Positions 45,455 through 56,984 are shown, numbered from the stretch's first letter. The stretch: DNA of 64,000 bases from Deroplatys truncata (GCA_030765065.1 CM060985.1:7812001-7876000), one strand, 5' to 3'. Numbers and translations are program-made. The notes: a model not told the origin generated them from the sequence alone.

Positions 45455-46800
45455 CGAACAGACTACTCTACTGCTGCTACAATTGCCTATCTGGCTCTAA
45501 AGCGAACTCCTCTAAGTGGTAATTTCATTTTTGCAAAAAGGTCAAAATCACATGGGCTCATATCTGGGGAGTATGGAGGATGCTCCAGAATTTCCCAGTT
45601 CCATCTGCGAAATAAATTAACCGCAGGACCAGCTATGTGAGAGCGAGCACCATCATGGACATTTGGACATTTATGACACACAGCTGGTCGTAAATGGTGT
45701 TCCAGAAAGTAACTGTAATATTGTGGCATATTATTAATTTTATTGTCATTGCCAGATGCACTGTTGTGCTGTATTGTTGCTACCATTATTGTGTCTGCTT
45801 AGTTATACTTTGTCTTAAAGGTCTTTCCTTTCGGCACGGATCATGCAAAAGAGAAAGGCCTGTTTGAAACTGTCTAGTATGATGTCAGCCCTGTCTGGCT
45901 TTGGCTGGACACGGTTGGTGGAGGTAAGATAGTGTTACTCCAGTGGAAGTGGTCATTGGAGCCAGTCGTATATGTGGCTAGTCTATGCTTTCATGGCATC
46001 TGCCTCCATCCTGTTTCCTTTATTCATTATGTAGAGTTGCCAAATGTTTTGTGAATAAATCCCAGGTAATGTGTGTTATGTAATATAAAACCCACACTTT
46101 CCCCTTAAATCTACACACCAAGGTCCCAGACTCTTTGCTGCCAGCAAGTTGCGTCGCGCCATGTGCTTGTTGAGGTGACCTCAATTAATAATTTTCTAGT
46201 AACCTTTTTTGCCTTCACCCCAACTTGTAACATTATTCACCATTCACACAATTTCCCACAGGAACTGAATGACTGACAAGGACACCATCAAAATCATCAG
46301 CAACTATGAACATGACTTTAAGTGGACCCTGCTCTTGCTGATACTTTTTTGACCGTGGGGAATCATTGTGCGTCACACATTTGATTGTCTCTTTAGTTTT
46401 TGTTGGTAGCATCTAAAGTTATGAAGGAAATGCTTGCCTTCATGTGCAATGTTGCCACATGTTCTCTTCTTCAAGATTGTGTGGAACTGATTGAGTGCAG
46501 ATTTTCCTCATCTGTATAACTTCTTCTTGTGATCACACCTGGAGCAATTCCAACTTCCCTTACTAGTTCAATACAAGTCCAACAATGGTGTTCTTCCAGC
46601 ATGCTCTAACAGTGTCCACATGTACTTGCTGTCTGCCAGCTCCACATTTCCCTACCTCTGCATGTGCCCACCTACCGCAAGCTTCCAGTAATGCTGCATG
46701 GCATTGTTGAGCATTCTTGCCTCTTGTAACTTGAATTTTAATGAAGCATCTTTGTTCTTATTTATTGAACATTTTACAGCACAACAGTCAACAAATTAAA
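45455..46800 (-). pseudogene. Mariner-like transposase, interrupted
   Basis: The N-terminal helix-turn-helix piece IKIQVTRGKNAQQCHAALLE is near 46,700. The first catalytic region SPRSKKYQQEQGPLKVMFIV then ADDFDGVLVSHSVPVGN is at about 46,250-46,360. About 490 bp of foreign DNA (roughly 45,735-46,225) separates it from the second half: PQYYSYFLEHHLRPA, HDGARSHIAG (second D) and SPDMSPCDFDLFAK (third D, 34 residues later), in an open segment at 45,487-45,786. After a stop the frame continues as AIVAAVE-stop-SVRRLVQQDAVDG and then ILHLPEVWRRVTHV at the first satellite monomer. The true C-terminus (LPEVWRRVTHV-stop-GDSF) survives at 37,866-37,911. The gene was dead before the satellite expanded, since every monomer carries the same TAA. 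Confidence 0.8.
45735..46225. other. Foreign DNA inside the mariner transposase
   Basis: About 490 bp lies between the VPVGNCVNGE part and the QYYSYFLEHH part, which are adjacent in related transposases. The insert includes agccctgtctggctttggct and ttgctgccagcaagttgcgt. I find no coding frame, tail, terminal repeats or target duplication, so the insertion type is not identified. Confidence 0.55.
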
Positions 46801-46959
46801 CTCACTACAAATATCTTATAAATAAGATTACTGTCTTCAAACTCACAGATAACACCATCAGATGCTGTTCTTACTCATTGTTATCAGTTTGCATCATTTA
46901 CCACTAATAGTGCCACATACAAACATTGTTGCCACTAATTACTGAATGATCCATGTATA

Positions 46960-49160
46960 CTCCCTACAAACTAACTAGTACCTATTAGTTTTCTTTTCAA
47001 AAGGTTGTAATATTGACTTATAGGTTGCTTAATCGTTGAATTTATTTTAAACCATAGTTATACAAATTATAATTATATTTAAGAATTCCGAATGTTACGA
47101 GTACAATTTTTAATAAATATTAGCTAGTGTACTTGCGTTGAAATGTCTACTTACATATTCTGTAAGTCAATAGCATTTACAAATGTGCAGCACTCTTTTA
47201 TAAGTTATGATATTAAATCTATTTTGCTGGCTTGCCATGTTCATCCTTTTCTTAAGATGTCTGCCTGTAGTTTTCCTTTTTCCATGTTTAGTTTGGGGCA
47301 GCTTGGATCCTCCAGTCAGTGATAGTCTTCCATGTCCTTTAGCATTGTTGTTATGGGAATTCTTTGTTTTATTCTCTGGACTATGTTAAGGAAATTCTTT
47401 TTTTTTTTACTTCACCTTTTATTCTGCTTTGCCATTCACTTTCCAAATGGTATCTTGTCATAAATCTCACTTTATTGTTTGTTGTAATCTTTTTACCTTC
47501 TCTACTACTAGTGGTGTAGATAATGGGGAGTTCAGTCCCCCTGGACACCCCCCAAAATATAAAAAGGTGAAAAAACTAAAAATGTAAACAAAAATCAAAA
47601 TTGCAAATAGCAGTAAAGCAATAATGTGGATGCTGCTATATTAAAATTAAATATATATTCCTTATGTGCATAGCCATAAAAAGCCCAAGGCTGGGAAACA
47701 ACTGGCACCAGTTTCTTAATATGGCAGCTCCTTTATGCTACAACCATAATCCTGGCTTTCCCTTTAATGTAAATAACTAAGCTACTTATAAATGTAGGGT
47801 TCATTCCAACCTGATCTTGTGTAGTGTACTTCAGCTGGTGCTATATTGTTTGCAATTGACAAATAGTGCACTCCTGGCTGCAACCAAGGGAGTGTACACG
47901 TGTGTGGAGGGGAAGTGTGCAGCATAAGATTTGTTGGTTAACCTAATAGTCAGGGAGCATGGAATAGGGTGATCACTTTGACTTTCATGATATAAACAGC
48001 ACCATCTGTTGGTTTTATAGTAAATGTTTGCCTCACTTCTGGTCATCCATATATTGAACGTTTCACTGCTGTGTTTCAACTGGTGAATGCAGGTAAACGG
48101 TGCTATAGGGAGAAACAATGAATTCCCTTCAGTCTCTTCTAGTACCACTAACTTTTTCAACACTAAACTTGAAAGGTCTTGGTAGACCTACACCAAACTT
48201 AAAGATCACTCAGCTGTTAAAACAGAAACAAGATGTTTAAACTGGATATGTGTGGTTGTGATATTAAGAACACCCTATTTTGCTTTCCTTGGGTTTTATT
48301 TGGTAGTGAAGACACACTGAAGATCGGCACATAAAACGTGGTGATAATGGTTTTTAGCATCTTCACAACTTCCCCAAAAAACATGGTTTATAATAGCACA
48401 GCTATCACTAAACATGCTGATGATATTTGGAAGTGTGTAATTTTTAATAACAAACATTTATGTAGCAAAACTGACGGTGCAGTCTTTATTACTTTAACAA
48501 ATGAAATTGCAGCTACATATAGCTTCATGAACCACCAGCTGCCCCTGGAAACAACAAACGCAGATCACAGCTGACACACATGCGTAATAAAAACACAAAC
48601 AACACAATCACTATATACATAAAGTGGATCGGACAATATATAAAGTCCTTGCGACTTTGATCGCTCCCATATAGTTGAAGAGTTTTACAGGCAACCGACG
48701 ACCCTCTTTGCACCATCAGTGGCTCTGCGTCACTGGGAACAGATTGACTACATTGAAGGCTTACAAAACTTAGAACTATGAAATAACATAGCTGCCAGGA
48801 CCTCTTGTATTTAACATACTTACAATGTATATCTTGAATTTTCTGTGAAGTCCTTTTCATGCTGCAGGACTTTTGTTTAATCTGGAAACATCAAGTGATA
48901 GATGAAAACGTGCTTCACAAGAAAGTGTGTACGTGTCTCTCTCTCTCTTCTTTTTCTTGCTTCTCAATATTCTGATGTTAGATTTTCAAAAGCCATAAGA
49001 GAGTCACAATTTAGGAGAAGTTGCAAGTCCATTTTTTCTTCCTTGGAGCACAATATGGAGTTGTTACTATTCCAATTTTGTAAAGATGTTTATTCAAACA
49101 ATCATGTCCTGTGCTAAGTCAGAATGCAGAAGATTTTCTTGGTAAACAGGAATTATTGAT
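46960..49160. other. Unassigned tract
   Basis: Includes a patch at 47,515-47,560 (tagtggtgtagataatgggg then ccccctggacaccccccaaa) that vaguely recalls a hAT-like terminus. Several frames of 60-110 codons have no recognised family. No RNA gene is seen. Confidence 0.35.
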
Positions 49161-49163
49161 GCA

Positions 49164-49690
49164 TCATTTAACATATGTTTTCCATTTTGATTGTTCATTT
49201 TGAAGTGTTATCGGTTGGTTATAATCGGAAATGATTTTTCTTTTTATGATTCGTTTAACTGATTCATATGAAAAATTTTGTTTTATCATATAGTTGATTT
49301 TAGGTCCTTTCTTTGCTAAAATATCTGCCATTTCATTTCCAAAAACACAGCAGTATGCAGAAATCCACTGTAAGACTATACTTTTATTTAGGTTCTGTAT
49401 TTGTTTGATCTTCATCATTTTGGGCTGAGTAGTAGAACCAATAGCTTGGAGTGCAGGTTTAGGATCAGACAGAATAACTACATTTTTGCATTTATGTAAC
49501 CATGGAAATACATTTTGCAGTTATGTATATATGGTATCAATTTCACCATCAAAATTGCTTGTACGTTTGTCTACTTTTTTATAAAGGAAAAAGAGTTAAC
49601 AAAATGCACCAGCTCTTCATGACCCAGAAGAGAGCCATCAGTATAGATATGAATACAGTCGCTTAGTGGGTACATTGTATTGAGGGTTTC
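49164..49690 (-). pseudogene. LINE RNase H domain remnant
   Basis: The minus strand has the start and end of an RNase H fold of the kind carried by I/R1-type LINEs. Near 49,650 is CIHIYTDGSLLGHEELV, the YTDGS block with the first catalytic D. In the open segment 49,164-49,418 is KSIVLQWISAYCCVFGNEMA then DILAKKG, matching W(I/V)P.H.G..GNE.AD..AK with the last catalytic D kept but P-x-H changed to S-x-Y. The middle of the domain is frameshifted. The domain removes RNA from RNA:DNA hybrids during retrotransposition. No adjacent reverse transcriptase is recognisable. Confidence 0.75.
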
Positions 49691-49694
49691 AAGG

Positions 49695-50815
49695 GTAAAA
49701 GCTGGGACTTATAATAATATAATAATTTTTGTTGATATAAAGATTATATTTATTATTTATATTTATAAATCGCTTGGTGCCAAATCCAGACTGTAGGGAG
49801 GGTGTTTGAATTGTTCCCCCAAATGATACAATTAGATCTTGAGTTTGTTTGGCTGTGTGTCTAACACACTTTTATCACTCCATTATTGTTTCCCCATAAA
49901 CTCACACAATTGGGGTTCTTGCATTCATTGATCTGACTTCACAGTCAATGTTTGTTTGATTGTTTTGAGCATTTAAAAATGCTCCAACAGCAGGAAAACA
50001 AAGTGGCATTTGCTCACAGCCACGTGTGGCTTCCTAATGATTGGAGGAATGATTGTGCCTGCTCAAAATCACAACTGCAGCGTGGCAGTGGCAAAATATT
50101 AAAATGGCACTTACTTCAAAAACACACCTTGTACTTTATTATGCATATTCTATATAACATTTAACAATAAGCAACTACATAAATCAGACAGGATATTAAA
50201 TCTTTATGATTCACAAGTTATTCTATACCTTCCTGATGCGACGATGAATCCAGTCGCCATTCACGCTAAATACAACAATCAGACGAGGTTCAGAATCCTA
50301 ATACATTCATATATTGGAGACTTTAAATTGCTATTGAAACTACAGCCATAAGATTTTCATTTGAAAACATTACAGGTAATGATAATAACCTCAATGAGTT
50401 GGTCGTAAGGAAATTATTAAACAATTATTACCCTGATAACACATTTGAAACACATGCAGATGAGAATACTAGAAAGTCTTCAAGTGGAAATTAAAATAAT
50501 AAAACTTGCAAATATAGAAACAAGAAACTTGACAAGCAGGATGTATAATAAAAACACAACTCCGGGCAAACATGATAATGTTACATATTATTTAAAAATT
50601 TCTAGAAGATGCAAACAATCAGAAACAGGAAACGAATAACAGCACAGAAACAGAAACATCACAAAGAAAGTGTCCAGTTCTTTAGCAAACGTAACAACAC
50701 AATTATAAATATTTTTTTAAAACCTTAGTCAATGGGAATTAACTCTCCTTGTACAGTTCAACTTATAGAAAGAAACAACTGAACATCACATTTGGAAATT
50801 TCTTTCAGAATGGAA
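49695..50815. other. Unassigned AT-rich tract
   Basis: No family recognised. Possibly continues the LINE whose RNase H lies at 49.2-49.7 kb, but I cannot read reverse transcriptase blocks here. Confidence 0.35.
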
Positions 50816-51578
50816 AGTTCTGATGTGTTGCATTCACATGACTTTCTCTACTTACTCTTCTTCCAAAAGCTTATTCGTGCGTCTACTGCTTGTTGATCAG
50901 GATAAAACTTATTGCGTTTCATTGCAGGTGCAAGAACAATACAGTAGGTTAAAGCGATAGTCTGATATTTAAAAAGTGGTTCACTATGTGATGGCTTGGA
51001 AATTGCATGATGTTTGAATGACCACCAGTAAAAACTGAATAGTGACTTTTCACATGAAAAAAGTATAAGTATTTAAAAATTCAAGAATATCTCGGAAATG
51101 GTTAATGCCACAAAAATTATAGTTCATATAAATTGTGTACTTCAACAAGATTTTGTGAGTAAGATTTTGTCTATCTGTTGTGATTTATGAATTATACAAA
51201 AGTCATTCAGAATGAAGAGGACTTCACAGGCTATATGCACAAAATCTCGTTAAAGGAGATAACATTTTATGCAAAATAAAATTTTTCTGCCATTAACCAT
51301 TTACAAGATACTTTTTGTTACTGGTTTGAATTTTCAAATAATTACAGTTTATTTGAAGTGGGAAGTTGCTATTCGTTTTTTCTTGTGATGAAATTTCAAA
51401 TCCAACCCACTTTATAAAAATTGAACTATTACTTTAGCCTACTGTATTCTTCTTATACCTACAACAAAATGTGTAATGAAATTTTATCTCAGTTAATGAG
51501 AAGTAGACAGAAGAATAAACTCTTGTAAGAATAGTTTGTAGATGACTAAGTAGAGAAAATCATGTGAATGCATACATT
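50816..51578. repeat. Repeat A fold-back (inverted dimer of the 3' half)
   Basis: The left end ctgatgtgttgcattcacat then gactttctctact is the reversed repeat A terminus. The right end tagagaaaatcatgtgaatg is the forward terminus. Inside, reversed landmarks (ttaaagcgatagtctgat, gttcactatgtgatggct, gaatatctcggaaatggtta) are answered by forward ones (ccatttacaagatacttttt, gaatttcaaatccaacc-like, gcctactgtattcttcttat). The arms are about 300 bp with a centre near 51,200. Confidence 0.75.
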
Positions 51579-51891
51579 CTATTTTTTTCAATACCATTCT
51601 TACAATGAATGGTGGATGTTGATGATATATTAAATCCGGGAAAGAAATGTTTCAGATTCTACTTTAGGGCGCCAGAGGAAAATGTCACTCAGGAAGATGA
51701 TTCAACAGGTTTCAAACCATGGACCTGCATCTTGCCCACCATGTTGATATATTTTCCGTTAAGTATAAACCCTGCAATATTTATTTAACTTCTCTATTAT
51801 AAAATGTTCAAAAACCAAAGTTATTTTAATCTTAAGAGGCAGAAAAAATTTGAAACTTTACTCCTTATGGTTATAAACAAGAAGTTCTATC

Positions 51892-52770
51892 CAGAGGCAT
51901 AGCTAGGGGGGAGCATTTTGGGGTAGGAACCCCCTTCCTTGCTAACAAAATGTAAAAATGATTAGCAAAAATAGCTTTATTAAAATAACAGCAGTATTTT
52001 TGGGTTGTTGGTAACAAATTGCTTCCTAATCATATATTCCTATGAGATGTATAATCCCAATCATATACCACTATATTTATGCCACATGTCTCAGACTGTC
52101 GTCCTCTGTAGACTAGTGGTACCGTGCTAACGTCTAGTTACCAAGGTTGCAGGTTCAAACCCGGCAGAGGGCGATGGATTTTTTCGGGCGTAAAAATCTT
52201 TGGCATGACTTCCTTCGGAAGGCAAGTAAAGCCAGTGGTCCCGTGTCATAGATTTACGGCACATAAAAGAACCTCAAGCCTGATATAGAGGCCTCTGAGC
52301 AAAATTCCTGGTCTTTCATGCCCAATATAGAATGGGACGCTAAGGACCATAGTATTTGAGCGTCCATTAAAAAAAAAAAATAATCATGTTAAGATATTTG
52401 GGGCATGTTTTTGTTCCAGTGCTAAATTTGAGTGGTTAACAAATGAGTGCAATATCTCCCAGTTCAGAACATAACATAACCCTATTTTGTAGTGAAATAA
52501 ATGCCTGCAGCAGCAATATAAAATACCTATTTCACAGTGATAATTAATTCTCATGTCACAACAAATTAGTCGCCTAGAATACACAAAACATCCTATCGTA
52601 ATTTCAATTCCATTTGCTGCACCTTAATCTGTGAATATGAAGTGGATTTATTTAAATATTTCAACTCAGGATTAATTCATTTTTATTATTTGAGTTGATA
52701 CAAATTGTTTAAAAGATGGATTCCTATATATAAGCCCCTACCCTGCTAATATTTTTATGCTACGCTACTG
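51892..52770. mobile_element. hAT-like non-autonomous element carrying a SINE
   Basis: The ends are cagaggcatagctagggg (left) and, reversed, cagtagcgtagcataaaaat (right), of the CAGNGGCGTAGC type common in hAT relatives. The flanking octamers gttctatc (51,884-51,891) and cttctgtc (52,771-52,778) agree at 6 of 8 positions, consistent with an aged 8-bp target duplication. No transposase is encoded. SINE B occupies 52,096-52,382. Confidence 0.6.
52096..52382 (+). mobile_element. SINE B, full length, tRNA-derived
   Basis: Starts near gtcgtcctctgtagactagt. The internal RNA polymerase III promoter is visible: A box tagactagtgg (one mismatch to TRGYNNARNNG) and B box gttcaaacc (exact match to GWTCRANNC) about 32 bp further on. 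A conserved body (ggcatgacttccttcggaag, cccaatatagaatgggacgc) leads to an A tail of 12. About 287 bp. It has no protein and would be mobilised by a LINE. The cloverleaf is not maintained, so it is not a tRNA gene. Confidence 0.9.
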
Positions 52771-53294
52771 CTTCTGTCTGCAACGATGTTGTTAATGTAA
52801 CATAATAAGCTTGTAAATTAGTATGTACAGATGTGATTTAGCAAATTTGTAAAATTTTCACACTCCAAACATGATAAATAGCAAATTAATTATGAATATT
52901 GTTCATCAAACAAAGAAAATCCATATGTTTTTATTATAATAAATCCTAAAGCTTTATTAGTGAATTTGCAATGATCACTAAACTTTTAATACTGAAGAGA
53001 AAATGCCAATGTGAAGCATAAACATCATAATTTAACGTAATTAAAAATGGTAGCCAGAATTTACTTAAATAGACAATAAAATAGTATGTCAAGGATTCCA
53101 AAGCAAAAATGTTTCTGAAAATGAATACTCCTGCACGAACCTGTAACATAAGTAAATATTCTGTTAGGGTCGACAAGGCATCCCCACATCACTTCTCTGG
53201 AACTGATTATTAAGAGCTTGCAAAAATTGTTAAGTTTGTAACCTTTCTCTGAGAAATGGTACAAGTATTCAAGCAATCATCTTTTACAACTCTG

Positions 53295-53805
53295 GTACAC
53301 AGAAGAAGTATTGTATTCCACCCAAAAATTCATAATCAAGACTTCACCAGAAATGCATTTTTTCAGATCTCCTGAACCTGAATGAAAAGTATTTTTGAAA
53401 ATTGTCATCTGTTGCATTCACATGACTTTTTCTTCCACAAACAGAAATCCAGAGTATGTATTTTATTTGCCAGGAAAAATATTTTAAACATACAGTATAT
53501 AAATCAAAACCATTAGAGCCATTTTTGGAAAATAAAAAACATGACAAATTTAGTTGGGGGGGGGTGAATTCTCTTTAAAATCTTTGTGTTGTATCCTTGG
53601 AAGATACTCAACTTAAATACCAAGTTTGATGCTTAACCGACTTTTCATTTTTGAGTTATGTTGTTCTTAGACAGACACAAACACACAGAACTTTTTCTAA
53701 AAATGCTTCTTTTGGATTCAGGGGTCTCAAAAAATGTATTTCCCTGGTGAAATCTCAGTATAACATTTTTGGGTAGAATACACTTACTATAAAAGTAGGA
53801 GTGTG
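53295..53805. repeat. Repeat A, opposed fragments
   Basis: A forward start (tattccacccaaaaattcat, gacttcaccagaaatgcat, 53,317-53,360) is followed by a reversed terminus (tgttgcattcacatgacttt, about 53,410) and a reversed 5' half (aaatctttgtgttgtatcc to ggtgaaatctcagtataac, 53,505-53,790). This is another fold-back layout with a large internal loss. Confidence 0.65.
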
Positions 53806-53809
53806 CATG

Positions 53810-55795
53810 TAACATTGGATGAATGGCAAACTTTCAGGAATGCAACACAATGATTTTCATTAAATTTGTCCCAGCCTAGAAGGAAAATACTTCTTTGGAA
53901 AATTGAATCAAACTTGAAAGAATTCAGCTCTAACCAATGTGGAGTCAGACTTAATGTGTAAACCTAAAACAGCATTTATAAGGTTCTAGATTGACTACAA
54001 TCACTGTTAGCACAGACATTGAAATTAAATAAAGTTTGCTTTGTACTCTGCCAGTTGAAGACATGCATTGTGATGAAAAGCTGCAATTTTCACTCACAAT
54101 TAAAATATGGAATAATATTAAGGCAAATTGTGTAAAGAGCAATTTCATTTTCAATCTATAAAAAAGGAGGCACTGATAACAATGGTTGTCATTTCAAAGA
54201 GAAAAAGTGGTTTGTTCCATACTTACCTTGACTGATTAAATGACAGTTTGGCCAGTAGTAGGCGCTTTATGGCTATCATAATGCGTTCAGTTTATTCTGA
54301 AGAGGCACCAAGATTTGAGCGAGATTGAAGTATGATTAATATTCAAGACTTTCATTAAAGAAAAGAAAAATGGAAAGAAGAAATGAGTATGAAGTGAGCG
54401 GAGGGCAGATTACCTCTGCTCGCCTCAGTGAAACGTTAAGGTCCTATGGTTTTGAGATTTATCCGAGCTTACGTTTATGTGTTGTAAATATGAATTGGAC
54501 ATCAGAAACTGTACACTAAAGGAGGCGAGAATGAACATTACATGCACGTGTAAATGTTAAGTTTTTAATGATGATGCATACAGATTAATTCTTAAAAGAA
54601 GGAGCACAAATATTAATATTTTTGCAGATTATGCTAATACAGTTTGCGTTGACAGTTTCTTCTACACATATGCAGTATTAATAAAACGGAGTACTTTGTT
54701 GACAAATTTTGATGATTTTGCTATACAACAAACTGTGTGTGGTATAGTGTTTTAAATATTAACATCTCCACTCTTATATTGATTTTCATTATTTAAGTCA
54801 CTATTTTTTACCATCTTAACTATAAGGTAAATGTGGAACTGTTACCAGAGAAAGTTGCAGGGAACACATCCTAATTCAGAGTGGTCATTTCATAGCTCGC
54901 CTGCGGATCGCATGTATGGACTAATAATATGACAAGAACAGCAACAATAATAAGAAAACTGTAAAGTATTTAAACACAACACAGATGTTTGAATAAGCTT
55001 TCACTTTTGAGATGCACAATGTACAAACTCTAATCTTTATGGCAGCAACTGACAGTTGACATTCACAGCCTTGAGTGGGTCACTGACTGCTACTGAACTA
55101 GCGGAAAATACCAAGGTCACTGCAGTACAAGCAAATCATGCATACATGTAATCGTGGCTGGGTTATGAAACAAGGGCTCTATTATGCTAAGTGCAGTTTT
55201 TTATACTTTCATCATAAATTCAGAAGTTCATGCTCTTAATGTCAGAATATAAATAAGTTCATCTCCTTATACATAAAACCAAAATATATCAGAAGTATGT
55301 TAAATATAACAGTCTAAAGTTATATAACGACTTACCTGTATATCTAAGGAACATTAAAACACAATTACATAAATTCTCGCTTTTAAATCATTTTTATTCA
55401 CTTGAGGAATTCAATGAATTAGTGTCTGCTAATAAATATCTAAAAGTAATATATGTATTTAACATTGTGTTATCTTTGATTCAGGTATCAACGACATAGA
55501 ATCTGGTACAAATCACACGTTACTTTAGCTTTAATGTCACTTGAATTGTATCACTTTGATATTATTTGGTGTTTTGACAAATCCCAAAACAATATCTTTT
55601 ACTGTGAATAAAATAAATAGAGTAGAACTGCATGCTGATGCTGTAGGTACATCTGAGATGAATATTAAACTTTTTCATCTGATTGAAGCATCCGTATAAA
55701 CCTTCAAGAAAATCACATCCTACCTTAGTGTTGTGGGTATTATTAATTTCCAGGCTTTATAGTTAACGCTGTTACGTTAATTTGGATTTCACCAA
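53810..55795. other. Unassigned AT-rich tract
   Basis: Short frames only. No recognised family, RNA gene or tandem repeat. Confidence 0.4.
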
Positions 55796-55799
55796 GTTT

Positions 55800-55875
55800 T
55801 AAAGTTCAATCAGACTTGAGCTGGGGCTCAAACCATGGATCCTTGAGTGCTGTATCACTGAGCTACCATGGTACA
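55800..55875 (-). mobile_element. tRNA-like SINE head, second type
   Basis: On the minus strand the tract reads accatggtagctcagtgata then agcactcaag, and later catggtttgagccccag. This gives an A box (tagctcagtga, close to consensus) and a B box (gtttgagcc, one mismatch) at tRNA-like spacing. The arms do not form a full cloverleaf, and the sequence after the B box is unlike SINE B, so it is probably a fragment of a different tRNA-derived SINE. Confidence 0.5.
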
Positions 55876-56079
55876 TTAACCTCCAAGGTTTAACGCTGGA
55901 TTACTTATCATTTGTCTGAAACAATACACAAGTTATCAAAACTACGAGATACTTGAACTTGTGTTATTACAGCTTATTCAAACACTTCAGTAATATTGTA
56001 TAACAATAACAACATTATTGTTATGTTCAACAGCAGCACACCTCACATCTTGGTATAGAAATTTAAAAAACTCGAATGT

Positions 56080-56190
56080 GCAACTCTCACATGACTTCTC
56101 TACCCATTCAAAGTTCACATGACTCCTTGTATATTACTTTATTCATTTATTCTTCTATCCACATTACATTGCTTACGTTTACAAATAATC
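56080..56190 (-). repeat. Repeat A terminus fragment, reversed
   Basis: The stretch caactctcacatgacttctc then tacccattcaaagttcacat, followed by ttattcttctatccacatta, matches reversed repeat A ends. Two copies of the cacatgactt motif lie side by side. Confidence 0.5.
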
Positions 56191-56646
56191 TCAAATTCAG
56201 CAATAGGTGCTAAGTTACACAGAACATGTGGAAACAACATTCACAACTTTATTGGAAGCACTGAGGAATAAATTCATAATAATGAGCTCCTTCGGAGGGA
56301 AAAATAAAGAAATGCTTAAGCATCTACCATCAGACAACAGAGTTAATTTGGAAACATAATCATACAACATGGGATATCGTAAAATGGCTAACACTACAAA
56401 ACAATTATTATTTGACACAAACAGTATATTTTAATGACATCTATATTTTTTCTAAGTAAATGTTTGCCTATATGGTATGGTTTTGCAGTTTTATAAAATC
56501 CAATGGAAAGGAAATTCACTTTTAATTTATCATGCCAATATCTCAAAACCCTTAAAACTGTTTTAAATGAAACAAAATAAAATACAAAATGATATTTAGT
56601 GTTAGATGAATACTTTGTGTGTGTGTGTGTGATATTTAGTGTTAAG

Positions 56647-56942
56647 TTAAAATTAAATTGAGTTTTATTTATGAACGCTCTTTAACTGCTATGGTCCTTA
56701 GCGTCCCACTCTACATTGGGTATTAAAGACGGGTAATTTTGCTCAGAGGCCACTTTATCAGGCTTGAAGTTCTTTTACGTGCCATAAATCTACGACACAG
56801 GACCACCTGCTTTACTTCCCTTCCAAAGGAAGCCATGCTAAGGGTTTTTATACCCAAAAAATCCATCGCCCTCTGCCAGGTTTGAATTCACGACTGCGGG
56901 AGCTGCTAGCATGGTAACCACTACACCATGGAGGATGACAAC
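56647..56942 (-). mobile_element. SINE B, full length, with target duplication
   Basis: The reversed copy runs from the tail side (ttaaaattaaattgagtttt) to the head (ccatggaggatgac). In sense direction the A box is tggtgtagtgg, a perfect match to TRGYNNARNNG, and the B box is attcaaacc (one mismatch). The flanks atatttagtgttaag (56,632-56,646) and atattagtgttaag (56,943-56,956) are a 14-15-bp target duplication. 296 bp. Confidence 0.9.
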
Positions 56943-56984
56943 ATATTAGTGTTAAGGTGAATACCTTGTGTATGTTTTGTTTAG

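Larger units (their letters stand above)
37776..46955 (-). mobile_element. Mariner-like element split by a satellite, a LINE and a microsatellite
   Basis: The left terminus ctggatcattcaataattag then tggcaaca (37,776) matches the reverse complement of the right terminus, catggatcattcagtaatta then gtggcaaca (46,955), with one indel and one mismatch. Both abut TA (37,774-37,775 and 46,956-46,957). Transposase fragments on the minus strand run from the right end toward the left end in correct order. Native mariner DNA is limited to about 37,776-37,869 and 45,455-46,955. All else between is the satellite array derived from it plus the LINE and its tail. Confidence 0.85.

Noticed and set aside
47515..47780. 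Possible hAT-like terminus (tagtggtgtagataatgggg)
   Set aside because: No matching opposite end and no target duplication were found.
48525..48860. 111-codon frame on minus strand
   Set aside because: No recognisable domain or element context; length is within what random stop-poor stretches give.
52140..52180. tRNA gene suggested by a perfect B box
   Set aside because: No acceptor or anticodon stems form. The same head recurs attached to the same 3' body with an A tail, so it is a SINE.
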